Shown: positions 25,452 to 34,734 of the stretch, piece by piece
Position numbering within the stretch: position 1 is the stretch's first letter
Layout: every line of letters begins with the position of its first letter
Assembly (NCBI RefSeq): GCF_026672545.1
Contig: NZ_JAPPRJ010000001.1
Location: 2,295,501 to 2,359,500 of the forward strand
Direction of reading: 5' to 3'
Origin: Rhizobium sp. SL86
Lineage (GTDB): Bacteria > Pseudomonadota > Alphaproteobacteria > Rhizobiales > Rhizobiaceae
DNA length: 64,000 bases
Notes under the pieces: generated by a model
The model's input: the letters and a program-made list of their open reading frames with translations, nothing else
What the model was told of the DNA's origin: nothing
Databases searched by the model: none
Program-made: the position numbers and the translations under genes

Positions 25452-25952
25452 ATGAGCAAGAAGAAGGGCGACAAGAAGGACAAGGCGGGCAAGAAGAAGG
25501 ATCCGGTGTCGCTATCGGAACTCTCGCCGGTGCTGACGCAGGCCGCCCGTTCACTGCGCACCACGCTGTCGCGCAACCTGGCAGAGGCCGGGCTTTATGC
25601 GGGCCAGGACGGGGTCATCCTGCAGCTCGATACGGAGCCCGGGCTGACGCCCGGCCAGTTGGCGCAACGCCTCGGCGTCAAGGCACCCACCATGACCCGC
25701 ACGATCGGCCGCATGGAGGCGCAGGGTTTCCTGGAACGCCGCTCCGATGGGGCGGATGCACGTCTGACCAAGATCTATCTCTCGGAGACCGGACGCCAGA
25801 GCGTCGAACGCATCCATCAGGCCATCACCGATTGCAGCGCCCAGGCCATCCAGGGTTTTTCCGATAAGGAATTGCGCAATCTGGTCAAACTGCTCAAAAC
25901 GCTCGACCGCAATCTGCACGGGATCGAGGCGGACGACGAGGACGACGATTAA
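25452..25952 (+). CDS. MarR-family transcriptional regulator
   Basis: A 166-residue winged-helix repressor. The HTH and wing are in LTPGQLAQRLGVKAPTMTRTIGRMEAQGFLERRSDGADARLTKIYLSETG (about 62-111). The N-terminus is an unusual lysine-rich tail (SKKKGDKKDKAGKKKD, residues 2-17) and the C-terminus is acidic (EADDEDDD), so the protein has strong charge polarity. GGGTGGGG precedes the ATG at 25452. It is divergent from the creatininase-family gene, which it may regulate. A LacI regulator follows on the same strand after 95 bases. Confidence 0.88.
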   Translation: MSKKKGDKKDKAGKKKDPVSLSELSPVLTQAARSLRTTLSRNLAEAGLYAGQDGVILQLDTEPGLTPGQLAQRLGVKAPTMTRTIGRMEAQGFLERRSDGADARLTKIYLSETGRQSVERIHQAITDCSAQAIQGFSDKELRNLVKLLKTLDRNLHGIEADDEDDD

Positions 25953-25988
25953 AACAAGACCGCTTTGTGTCTAAAGATTGCCTGTTCG

Positions 25989-26015
25989 GATTAAATTGTT
26001 TAGATCAGTTTAATC
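25989..26015. promoter_or_regulatory. Inverted repeat before the LacI-family gene
   Basis: GATTAAA (25989-25995) and TTTAATC (26009-26015) form a perfect 7-bp inverted repeat in an AT-rich patch, 33 bases before the GTG start. It is well placed as an autoregulatory operator or to cover the promoter. Confidence 0.4.
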
Positions 26016-26047
26016 GGGGTTTGTAACTGCGCCTTCGGGGAGGGGAC

Positions 26048-27070
26048 GTGGCACAAAAGGTCAAGCTTTCTACCATTGCCGAAAGTCTCGGACTTTCCAC
26101 GGCAACCATTTCTCTCGCGCTGCGCGACAGCCCGCTCGTGGCGATCGACACACGGGAGAAGATCAAGGAACAGGCTCGCGCGCTGGGCTATATCTACAAT
26201 CGCCGCGCCGCCAGTCTCAGAACCTCCCGGTCGGGCATCATTGGTGTCGTGGTGCACGACATCATGAACCCCTTCTACGGTGAGATCCTGAAGGCGATCG
26301 AGAGCGAACTCGATCGCAGCCGCCAGACCTTCATCCTGTCCAACCATTATGATTCGGTCGAAAAACAGCGGACCTTCATCGAGACGCTGCTGCAGCTCGG
26401 CGGCGACGGCGTCATCATGTCGCCCGCCATCGGCACACCCATCGAAGACGTGAAGCTGGCAGAGGCCAATGGCATGCCGGCGATCCTGGTCGCCCGTTCG
26501 ATGGACGGCGTCGACCTGCCGACCTATCGCGGCGATGACAGTTACGGCATCTCGCTTGCCACCAATCACCTGATCGGCCTCGGACACCGGACGATTGCGA
26601 TGATCGGCGGCACGGACCAGACGTCCACTGGCCGCGACCGTTACCAGGGTTATGTCAATGCGCTGCGCAAGGCCGGTATCGAGGTGGATCCGAACCTGCG
26701 CATTCCCGGCCCGCGCACCAAGCAGGGCGGGTTCGAGGCGGCGGTGCATTTTCTGTCTCTGCCGCAGAAGCCGACGGCTGCCGTCTGCTGGAATGACCTT
26801 GTCGCAATCGGCCTGATGAACGGGGTGGCTCGCGCCGGCCTGGTGGTGGGGCGTGACATCTCCGTTACCGGCTACGACGATCTGGAAGAGGCCTCGATTG
26901 CCACGCCGTCTCTGACGACGGTGTGGAACGGGCAAACGGAAGTCGGGCGTCTTGCCGCGCGTGCACTTCTGGATAGATTGGCAGGTAGCCACGAACCCGA
27001 TGGCATCCACCTCATCAAGCCGGAAATGCGCATCCGCCAGTCTACCGGCCCTTATCGCCCCCGCGGCTGA
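26048..27070 (+). CDS. LacI-family transcriptional regulator
   Basis: A 340-residue regulator. HTH at the N-terminus: VKLSTIAESLGLSTATISLALR with hinge helix near RRAASLRTSRSGIIGVVV, then a periplasmic-binding-like effector domain (NPFYGEILKAIESELD ... GYDDLEEASIATPSLTTV). Start is GTG at 26048 after GAGGGGAC. The downstream 2-hydroxyacid dehydrogenase gene begins 19 bases past the stop, so both are probably cotranscribed and the effector may be a sugar acid or hydroxyacid; this is inference from context. Confidence 0.92.
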   Translation: MAQKVKLSTIAESLGLSTATISLALRDSPLVAIDTREKIKEQARALGYIYNRRAASLRTSRSGIIGVVVHDIMNPFYGEILKAIESELDRSRQTFILSNHYDSVEKQRTFIETLLQLGGDGVIMSPAIGTPIEDVKLAEANGMPAILVARSMDGVDLPTYRGDDSYGISLATNHLIGLGHRTIAMIGGTDQTSTGRDRYQGYVNALRKAGIEVDPNLRIPGPRTKQGGFEAAVHFLSLPQKPTAAVCWNDLVAIGLMNGVARAGLVVGRDISVTGYDDLEEASIATPSLTTVWNGQTEVGRLAARALLDRLAGSHEPDGIHLIKPEMRIRQSTGPYRPRG

Positions 27071-27089
27071 GCAAGACAGGAAACCGATC

Positions 27090-28052
27090 ATGACCGAAAG
27101 CCAGACCACCGTGCTCGTTCCGGGCCGTATCCACCCCCGTGCCCTGGAGCGCCTGAAGTCCGCCTTTACGGTCATCCAGACGGAAGCCGGTGCGGAAATG
27201 GCGCTGTCGCAGGACGACAAGGCGAAGATTGCCGGTGTGGCGACCACCAACCGCATGCCGGCCGCCTGGATCGCGGAACTGCCGAACCTGAAGGTGATTT
27301 CCAATTTCGGTGTCGGTTATGACGGTGTCGATGCTGTCTTCGCCGCCAGTCGTGGCATCATCGTCACCCATACGCCGGATGTGCTGAACGACGAGGTGGC
27401 GGATACGACGATCGGCCTCTTGATCAACACAGTGCGGCGCCTGCCGGTCGCGGAAACCTATTTGCGCGAAGGGCGCTGGGAGAAGGAAGGTCCGTTTGCG
27501 CTCTCGCCGCTCTCGCTCAAGAACCGGCATGTCGGTCTGCTCGGCCTCGGGCGTATCGGCATCGAGATTGCCAAGCGACTCGAACCCTTCAAGGTGAAGA
27601 TCAGCTATCACACCCGCAACCCGCGCGAGGGCGTGCCTTACACCTACGTGCCGACGCTGATCGAGTTGGCCAAGTCCGTTGATACGCTGATCTCGATCAT
27701 TCCGGCGACGGCCGAGACGCACAAGATCATCAATGCCGATATTTTGTCGGCGCTCGGCCCGAACGGTGTCTTCATCAATGTGGGACGTGGCACGAGTGTC
27801 GACGAGGATGCGCTGATGGCGGCCCTCAAGAGCGGCACGATCGCCGCGGCCGGTCTCGATGTCTTCTACGACGAACCGCGCATTCCGGCTGGCTTCTTTG
27901 ACCTGCCGAACCTGTCCATGTTGCCGCATGTTGCGTCCGCCTCGGTGCCGACGCGCAACGACATGGCCGATCTTGTGGTCGACAATCTCATCGGCTGGTT
28001 CCGCGACGGCAAGGTGCTGACGCCCGTTCCGGAAACGCCGGTCAAGGGCTGA
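27090..28052 (+). CDS. 2-hydroxyacid dehydrogenase (glyoxylate/hydroxypyruvate reductase-like)
   Basis: A 320-residue NAD(P)-dependent D-2-hydroxyacid dehydrogenase. The substrate-site block VISNFGVGYDGVDAVFAASRGI (about 71-92), the Rossmann motif GLLGLGRIGIEIAKRL (about 149-164), the INVGRGTSVDEDAL segment with the catalytic Arg just upstream, Glu in GLDVFYDEP and catalytic His in MLPHVASAS are all present. The family reduces glyoxylate, hydroxypyruvate or related 2-keto acids. Cotranscribed with the LacI regulator. Convergent with the amidase gene, 20 bases between stops. Substrate and cofactor preference undetermined. Confidence 0.9.
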   Translation: MTESQTTVLVPGRIHPRALERLKSAFTVIQTEAGAEMALSQDDKAKIAGVATTNRMPAAWIAELPNLKVISNFGVGYDGVDAVFAASRGIIVTHTPDVLNDEVADTTIGLLINTVRRLPVAETYLREGRWEKEGPFALSPLSLKNRHVGLLGLGRIGIEIAKRLEPFKVKISYHTRNPREGVPYTYVPTLIELAKSVDTLISIIPATAETHKIINADILSALGPNGVFINVGRGTSVDEDALMAALKSGTIAAAGLDVFYDEPRIPAGFFDLPNLSMLPHVASASVPTRNDMADLVVDNLIGWFRDGKVLTPVPETPVKG

Positions 28053-28072
28053 CCACCGTAAACGAAAAGGTC

Positions 28073-28825
28073 TCAGCGGTTGGCGGCGTAGTCGCGAACC
28101 GCCTGGCCGAAGGCTTCGAACAGGGCGCGGGACGGGCTGTCCGTTTCCGCCCAGTATTCCGGATGCCATTGCACGCCGACGGCAAATCCCTTGGCATCGA
28201 TCACCGAGACGGCCTCGATCGTGCCGTCTGCGGCGGTCGCCTCCACCTGCAGCCGCGGTGCCGTTTGTGCAATCGCCTGGCGGTGCAGCGAATTCACCTG
28301 GATCTCGCCGGCAAGGCCGAGATGCTGCGCAATGCAGGAGCCTTCGCGCACATGCACCGGCTGACGGATGGCAAACATGTCGTCGCGGCTTTCCACCGGC
28401 GGCTTGCGGTGGTCCCAAACGCCCGGCTGCTCCTGGATTTCGCTCGCCAGCGTGCCGCCGAGTGCTACGTTCAGTTCCTGGATGCCGCGGCAGATGGCCA
28501 GCAGCGGAATGCCGCGCTCCAGTGCTTTGCGGATCAGTGGTAACGTGGTGGCATCTCGGGCCGGATCGAAGGGGCCGTCCGCTTCCGTTGCGGTCTTGCC
28601 GTAAAGCGAGGGATGCACATTGCTTGCGGAACCGGACACCAGAACGCCATCGACCCGGTCCAGCACGGCTTCGAGATCATGGCCACTCTCCAATGCGGGC
28701 ACGATCAGTGGAATGACCTTCGATACCTTGACGGCGGCATTGATATACTGGGTCTGCGCCGCGTGCCATTCGGTCTTGTCGAGAAGGCGGATATCGGCAG
28801 GGATTGCAACGATGGGCGTCGTCAT
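28073..28825 (-). CDS. Gamma-glutamyl-gamma-aminobutyrate hydrolase family protein (PuuD-like)
   Basis: A 250-residue class I glutamine amidotransferase-like hydrolase. The nucleophile Cys lies in LLAICRGIQELNVALGG, the His/Glu pair in GVQWHPEYW, and a VNSLHRQA block is conserved in PuuD. In putrescine catabolism PuuD splits gamma-glutamyl-GABA to GABA and glutamate; relatives act on other gamma-glutamyl or carbapenem-like amides. Three ATGs are in tandem (28831, 28828, 28825); the third is best spaced from the GGAG site. No puuA/B/C genes are nearby, so the pathway assignment is tentative. Confidence 0.87.
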   Translation of the reverse strand: MTTPIVAIPADIRLLDKTEWHAAQTQYINAAVKVSKVIPLIVPALESGHDLEAVLDRVDGVLVSGSASNVHPSLYGKTATEADGPFDPARDATTLPLIRKALERGIPLLAICRGIQELNVALGGTLASEIQEQPGVWDHRKPPVESRDDMFAIRQPVHVREGSCIAQHLGLAGEIQVNSLHRQAIAQTAPRLQVEATAADGTIEAVSVIDAKGFAVGVQWHPEYWAETDSPSRALFEAFGQAVRDYAANR

Positions 28826-29066
28826 CATCATCTCCAGAAGGGACGCGGCGTTCTTGATCCTGCTTGCCGCCCAAGTCAAGGGGCGCAGCCAGGCGCTACT
28901 TCCCGGCAAGCGCTTCTCAAGCAAAGCGCCACCCATCCCCTAGTCTGTACAGGCATATTAGACGAAAGTATTGCAACCTCCGGCCCCCGTCAGAGGCAGG
29001 AATATTATCCGTGCCGCTTGCATGCCGGTGGCTAGCATGGTTACTTCGCTGCAAGGCCGGGGATAG

Positions 29067-30218
<1,152 letters not shown>

Positions 30219-30252
30219 GCGTCCGTCGCCCTTTATCATCGGTACCATTCAA

Positions 30253-30288
30253 GACCCCGGCGTTGGCCTCAACGCCGGGGTCTTTTTG
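30253..30288 (+). terminator. Intrinsic terminator of the TRAP binding protein gene
   Basis: GACCCCGGCGTT / AACGCCGGGGTC is a perfect 12-bp stem followed by TTTTTG. Confidence 0.9.
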
Positions 30289-30306
30289 TGGCCTCTTCTG
30301 CTCAAA

Positions 30307-30340
30307 GGAAAACCCCGCCCGACAAGGTCGGACGGGGTTG
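30307..30340 (-). terminator. Intrinsic terminator of the TRAP permease operon
   Basis: On the minus strand AACCCCGTCCGACC pairs with GTCGGGCGGGGTT and is followed by TTCC/T residues, 27 bases past the permease stop. Confidence 0.75.
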
Positions 30341-30366
30341 CGAGATTGCCTGGTTGTCCAGCCGCG

Positions 30367-32256
30367 TCAGAACTTCGGCGGCTGGCTGAGATCGGGCTGG
30401 CTGGGCGCCGGGGCCGCGGGTGCCGCAGGCGCCGTCGATCCGGCAGGTGCCGGGCCACCGAAATTGAGCGGTGGCAGGCCGAGCTGCGGAGCTGCTGGTG
30501 CCGTGGATCCCGACGGAGCCGGCCCACCCAGGTTGAGCGGTGGCAGGCCCATCGACGGGGCAGAGTTGCCGCCGGAGCTGCCGGGATTGAGCGGTGGAAG
30601 ACCCAGCGGATTGTTGCTGTTGCTGCCACCCGCCGGCAACTGGATCTGCACGTCGTCCGGTTTTACCGTCGGCTGCTCGTCCTTGTAATGCATCACGAGA
30701 CCCGGGAAGGCGATCACCACGATGATCATGATGAACTGGATGACGATGTAGGGGAAGACACCGCGATAGATCTCGGTCGTCTTCACTGGTGGCATCGTCT
30801 TGCCGGTCACCTTGTCGACCCAGTTGCTCGTCGGTGCGATGGACCGCAGGAAGAACAGCGAGAAACCGAAGGGCGGCGTCAGGAAGGAGGTCTGCAGGTT
30901 GATGCCGAGGATGATGCCGAACCAGACGAGATCGATGCCGAGCTTGTCTGCCACCGGCGCCAGCAGCGGCACCATGATGAAGGCGATCTCGAAGAAATCG
31001 AGGAAGCAGCCGAGGATGAAGACGATGATCGTGACGACGATCAGGAAGCCGTATTCGCCGCCCGGCAGGGCCAGCATCAGGTCCTCGATCCACACATTGC
31101 CGTTGATGCCGTAGAAGGTGAGACCGAAGACGCGGGCACCGATCAGGATCATCATGACGAAGGCGGAGAGGCGCGTGGTGGAATCGAGCGCCGTCTTGAT
31201 CGAGGTCAGCGTCAGGCGACCCTTGGCGAGCGCCAGGATGAGGGCGCCGGTCGCGCCCATGGCGCCGCCTTCGGTCGGCGTCGCGATGCCGAGGAAGATG
31301 GTACCGAGCACGAGGAAGATCAGTGCCAGCGGCGGGATCAGCACGATGATCACCTGTTCGGCAAGCCGCGAGATGATCTTCTTTTCCATGCGGCTATTGG
31401 CAATCGCCACGCCGTAGCAAGCGGCCACGCTGAAGGCGAGTGCCGCGACGAGGCGCCATTCCTCGCTGGCAATGCCCGTAAACAGGATCTCGATGCCGAG
31501 GAAATAGAGGCCGATCGAGATGGCGATCATGACGATCAGCGAGGTAACGCCGTTGCCGAGTGTACGGGCTTCCTGCGGCAGGGCAGGGGCCCATTCCGGC
31601 TTCACCAGGGTGACAGCGAAGATATAAAGGCAGTAGGCAGCGATGATCAGCAGCGCGGGATAGAGCGCGCCGACATACATGTCGCCGACGGAACGGCCGA
31701 GCTGGTCGGCCATGACGATGAGCACCAGCGAGGGCGGAACGATCTGCGCCAGCGTGCCGGAGGCCGCAATCGTGCCGGAGACCAGCGGGCGATTGTAGCC
31801 ATAACGCATCATGATCGGCAGAGAGATCAGGCCCATCGCCATGACGGAGGCCGCAACCACGCCGGTGGTGGCGCCGAGCAGTGCGCCGACGAGGATGACC
31901 GCATAGGCAAGGCCGCCACGGATCGGGCCGAACAGCTGGCCGATCGTGTCGAGCAGGTCCTCGGCCATGCGCGACCGCTCCAGGATGATCCCCATGAAGG
32001 TGAAGAAGGGGATCGACAGCAGCGTGTCGTTATACATGATCCCGTAGATGCGCTCGGGATGCGACTGCAGGAGCGGCCAGAAGAGGCGGATGTCCGGCGA
32101 GATATGCGACAGTTCGACGCCGAAGACGAAGAAGATGAGGCCGCCGGCTGCCAGCGTGAAGGCTACCGGATAACCGAGCAGCAGCATGGCCATGACGCTG
32201 CTGAACATCACCAGGGGCAGGTTGTGCGCAACGATATGGATGATATCCGCCATCAT
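30367..32256 (-). CDS. TRAP transporter large permease (DctM/TakM-like) with proline-rich tail
   Basis: The 629-residue protein is the 12-TM transport subunit: PFFTFMGIILERSRMAEDLLD, ATTGVVAASVMAMGLISLPIM, TLAQIVPPSLVLIVMADQLG and TPTEGGAMGATGAL mark the Na-coupled core (about 1-520). The family normally stops at about 430-530 aa; here a roughly 107-residue low-complexity tail (523-629) follows the last TM, rich in Pro, Gly, Ser and Ala, with the unit GLPPLN repeated three times. The tail is likely extramembrane and disordered. Start at 32256 has GGAGG six bases upstream and lies next to the small permease stop. Confidence 0.92.
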   Translation of the reverse strand: MMADIIHIVAHNLPLVMFSSVMAMLLLGYPVAFTLAAGGLIFFVFGVELSHISPDIRLFWPLLQSHPERIYGIMYNDTLLSIPFFTFMGIILERSRMAEDLLDTIGQLFGPIRGGLAYAVILVGALLGATTGVVAASVMAMGLISLPIMMRYGYNRPLVSGTIAASGTLAQIVPPSLVLIVMADQLGRSVGDMYVGALYPALLIIAAYCLYIFAVTLVKPEWAPALPQEARTLGNGVTSLIVMIAISIGLYFLGIEILFTGIASEEWRLVAALAFSVAACYGVAIANSRMEKKIISRLAEQVIIVLIPPLALIFLVLGTIFLGIATPTEGGAMGATGALILALAKGRLTLTSIKTALDSTTRLSAFVMMILIGARVFGLTFYGINGNVWIEDLMLALPGGEYGFLIVVTIIVFILGCFLDFFEIAFIMVPLLAPVADKLGIDLVWFGIILGINLQTSFLTPPFGFSLFFLRSIAPTSNWVDKVTGKTMPPVKTTEIYRGVFPYIVIQFIMIIVVIAFPGLVMHYKDEQPTVKPDDVQIQLPAGGSNSNNPLGLPPLNPGSSGGNSAPSMGLPPLNLGGPAPSGSTAPAAPQLGLPPLNFGGPAPAGSTAPAAPAAPAPSQPDLSQPPKF

Positions 32257-32257
32257 G

Positions 32258-32815
32258 TCACACCTCCGAGGCCGCTTTGGCTTCCGCCGAGACCTCGTCA
32301 CGAGGATCGGCGATACGGCCGATGATGACCGCGTAGCGCTTGATGATTTCGGAGATGGCCTGCGCCAGAAGCAGCGCAAAGCCGATCAGGACGACGAGCT
32401 TCGCCGGCCAGATGATGAGACCGCCGGCATTGGAAGAGATTTCGCCCGACTGGTAGGACAACCAGAACCAGGGCAGGGCCAGATAGGTCATCAGGGCGGC
32501 GAAGGGCAGAAGGAAGAGGATATGCAGTGTCAGGTCGACGATGTCGCGGGTACGTTTGGACCAGGACGATGACAGGATGTCGATGCGCACATGTTCGTTC
32601 TTCAACAGCGCATAGGCCGCTGCCAGCATGAAGACGGTGCCGTACAGGTACCATTGAACTTCCAGCCAGGCATTCGACGAAATGTCGAAGGCTTTACGCA
32701 TCACGGCATTTCCGGCGCTGATCAGGACGGCGGCCAACAGCAGCCATGAGACCCAACGGCCGATGAAACCGGTCACCGCGTCGATCGCGCGGCTCACCGC
32801 AAGCAGGATGTTCAT
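32258..32815 (-). CDS. TRAP transporter small permease (DctQ/TakQ-like)
   Basis: A 185-residue 4-TM subunit. WLLLAAVLISAGNAVMRKAF, the conserved EVQWYLYGTVFMLAAAYALLKNEHVRIDI segment and LPWFWLSYQSGE are characteristic of DctQ. It pairs with the large permease downstream (stop and start one base apart) and uses the TakP-like binding protein encoded convergently about 2 kb away. TTGGGGGAT precedes the start. Confidence 0.92.
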   Translation of the reverse strand: MNILLAVSRAIDAVTGFIGRWVSWLLLAAVLISAGNAVMRKAFDISSNAWLEVQWYLYGTVFMLAAAYALLKNEHVRIDILSSSWSKRTRDIVDLTLHILFLLPFAALMTYLALPWFWLSYQSGEISSNAGGLIIWPAKLVVLIGFALLLAQAISEIIKRYAVIIGRIADPRDEVSAEAKAASEV

Positions 32816-33159
32816 TGATTATCCCCCAAGCATTTTTATAGTTGTATCTTCTCTATGTCTAAAACAGCTGACGTGGCAACGCTCCAAAAGTCGCGAACCG
32901 CCGATCGTTCAGAGTTTTCTTTCGCCGAACCGTCTATGCGCGCAACCAAAGAAAAGCAATCACCGGCGTGATCAGTGTCCACTGGCGCCCACCGCCAAAT
33001 GGATTTTGCCGTTTCCGGCTTGCGGTTCGTCAAGCAGCGAAACGGCTTGTCGCATTGCGCAAGGCCCGGTTTTTGTGTAGCTCTAATGGACAGAGGCAGG
33101 CAGGATTTTGCGCAGTCACCCACGGGACGGGAGGCTGCGCTTTACGGGAGATCATCAGA
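32816..33159. other. Intergenic region between dctQ and the oxidase subunit IV gene
   Basis: This 344-base divergent gap should hold both promoters. AT-rich patches (TTTTATAGTTG near 32835; TTTTCTTTCG near 32918) fit a promoter zone for the TRAP permeases. I see no gene, no FNR box and no strong palindrome in it. Confidence 0.5.
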
Positions 33160-33384
33160 ATGGACAATCATCAGACAGGACCGGTCGAAACGGGTGCGCC
33201 GATGGACTATCGCGAGCACGAGAAGACCTACGACATGTTCCTGGCGGGAACCAAGTGGGGCACGATGATGGTCGTGGTGCTGCTGCTTGCCATGGTCGGC
33301 GGTTTTTATGCCGGCGGCGGTCTCCTGGGCGGGCTTCTGCTGTTCGTCATCCTCAATGCCGCAGGCTTTTATCTGCTGCGTTAA
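33160..33384 (+). CDS. aa3-type cytochrome c oxidase subunit IV
   Basis: A 74-residue protein with the bacterial CoxIV (COX4_pro_2) pattern: an N-terminal acidic part ending MDYREHEKTYDMFLAGTKWG, then a membrane helix and a Gly-rich second hydrophobic segment (GGFYAGGGLLGGLLLFVILN). In Rhodobacter and Paracoccus it is the small fourth subunit of the aa3 oxidase. The catalytic genes are not in this window, so it is an orphan. It is followed by a bidirectional terminator and a TPR gene on the other strand. ACGGGAG lies upstream of the ATG. Confidence 0.88.
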   Translation: MDNHQTGPVETGAPMDYREHEKTYDMFLAGTKWGTMMVVVLLLAMVGGFYAGGGLLGGLLLFVILNAAGFYLLR

Positions 33385-33431
33385 GTCGGGCTGCGGGCTC
33401 GGCCCCGTCACAGCCAATACCGGATCAAACG

Positions 33432-33468
33432 GAAGAAGGCGGGCCTGCAGTGCGGACCCGCCTTCTTC
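33432..33468. terminator. Bidirectional stem-loop between oxidase subunit IV and TPR genes
   Basis: GAAGAAGGCGGG and CCCGCCTTCTTC form a perfect 12-bp stem between convergent genes; T-runs are weak on both sides. Confidence 0.65.
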
Positions 33469-33491
33469 TGTCGTTATGTTGTTGATGCCGC

Positions 33492-34391
33492 TTACGTGGC
33501 GGAATTGCCGCGGGTGCGGGCAGCTCCGTCCTGGCCGGGTTTGTAGTTCGGATCCAGACGCACCGCGTGGCTGTAGGATTTGTAGGCGCGGGCCATGTCG
33601 CCCTTGCGCTCGTAGACCAGAGCCTGGTTCGCCCAGGATTCCGCCAGCTTGTCGTTCAGTTCGATCGCGTGGTTGAAATCAGCAAAGGCGTTGTCGTCGT
33701 CGTTCAGGGCGACATAGGAGACGCCGCGGCCGTTATACGGTTCCGGCGAGGAGGGCGACAGCGAGATCGCCTTGGAGAAATCCTCGATCGCCTGGGCGTG
33801 CTGGCCACGCAGCTGATAGATCAGGCCGCGATTGTGCCAGGCGCGTCCATCGGTGGTTTCCAGCTGGATCGCCCGGTTGAAATCGTTGAACGCCTCGTTG
33901 GTGCGGCCGGCCTGGCGATAGATATTGCCGCGGCCGATGAGGGCAACGTCATAATTCGGGTTGATCTGCAGCGCGGTGTTGTAATCGTTCACCGCTTCCG
34001 ACGGCTTGCCCATGTTGCGGTAGACGAGCGCACGGTTGGCATAGGCCTGGAAGAAGCGCGGGTTCAGCTGGATGGCGCGGTTGAAATCGTCGAGAGCGCG
34101 GCGGAAGTCGCCCGCGCGACCATAAGCGGAACCACGAACGTTGTAACCTTCCGGATCCTGCGGATTGGACGCGATGACGGCCGACAGCGACGCGATGTTC
34201 TGCTCCGAGCCCTGGGCGCGATCGAGCCTGATCAGGTCCGTGCTCGCCGGTCCCGTCTGGCAGCCGGCAAGGGCAAGGCTGGTCAGGAACAGCACGGCGC
34301 CCGAAAGCTTCATGCCGATGCGTCGGCCAGTCATCGGATGCTCGGCAGGCGAAAGGTCATGGGGCATGCTTGCGGCGGTCTTGGCGGCCAT
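33492..34391 (-). CDS. TPR-repeat lipoprotein (NlpI-like)
   Basis: A protein of about 299 aa with a lipoprotein signal: hydrophobic stretch and LALAGC lipobox (Cys near 44). After a short linker come six consecutive 34-residue TPR units (each with the A/G-x-x-Y/W...A...P pattern, for example AYANRALVYRNMGKPSEAV), from about residue 75 to 285. It should be anchored in the outer or inner membrane and act as a scaffold, perhaps for peptidoglycan enzymes as NlpI does. The start is uncertain: 34391 has GAGGAT upstream, but ATG at 34334 or 34313 would give a more usual signal length. Confidence 0.85.
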   Translation of the reverse strand: MAAKTAASMPHDLSPAEHPMTGRRIGMKLSGAVLFLTSLALAGCQTGPASTDLIRLDRAQGSEQNIASLSAVIASNPQDPEGYNVRGSAYGRAGDFRRALDDFNRAIQLNPRFFQAYANRALVYRNMGKPSEAVNDYNTALQINPNYDVALIGRGNIYRQAGRTNEAFNDFNRAIQLETTDGRAWHNRGLIYQLRGQHAQAIEDFSKAISLSPSSPEPYNGRGVSYVALNDDDNAFADFNHAIELNDKLAESWANQALVYERKGDMARAYKSYSHAVRLDPNYKPGQDGAARTRGNSAT

Positions 34392-34441
34392 AAGGCGCAG
34401 ATCCTCGTACTGTGACGAACGGGTGAAGGGCAGGGCAAATC

Positions 34442-34473
34442 AAAAAAGCGGCGGCGAACATTCGCCCCCGCTT
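34442..34473 (-). terminator. Intrinsic terminator of rpsU
   Basis: On the minus strand AAGCGGGGGCGAA pairs with TTCGCCGCCGCTT (one mismatch), followed by TTTTTTG, about 34 bases past the rpsU stop. Confidence 0.85.
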
Positions 34474-34506
34474 AAAAGCACGCAAAAACGTCCAAAAGAC
34501 GGCCAA

Positions 34507-34734
34507 TTAACGGGCGGTGCGACCGCCAGGGATGAGGCCTTCGCGCTGTGCACGCTTGCGGGCAAGCTTGCGGACGCGGCGAACGGCTTCGGCCTTTTCG
34601 CGAGCGCGCTTCTGCGAGGGCTTCTCGTAGTAGTCGCGCATCTTCATTTCCCGGAAAATGCCTTCGCGCTGCATCTTCTTCTTCAGAGCGCGGAGAGCCT
34701 GATCGACGTTATTGTCGCGGACAAGTACCTGCAC
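34507..34734 (-). CDS. rpsU: 30S ribosomal protein S21
   Basis: A 75-residue basic protein of the small ribosomal subunit, near the anti-Shine-Dalgarno end of 16S rRNA, needed for initiation. [20 protein letters not shown], then [20 protein letters not shown] and a Lys/Arg-rich C-terminus are diagnostic. The start is the GTG at 34734; the open frame continues upstream but shows no S21 similarity. Alone in the region, with its own terminator. Rhizobia often carry several rpsU copies. Confidence 0.93.
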   Translation of the reverse strand: MQVLVRDNNVDQALRALKKKMQREGIFREMKMRDYYEKPSQKRAREKAEAVRRVRKLARKRAQREGLIPGGRTAR

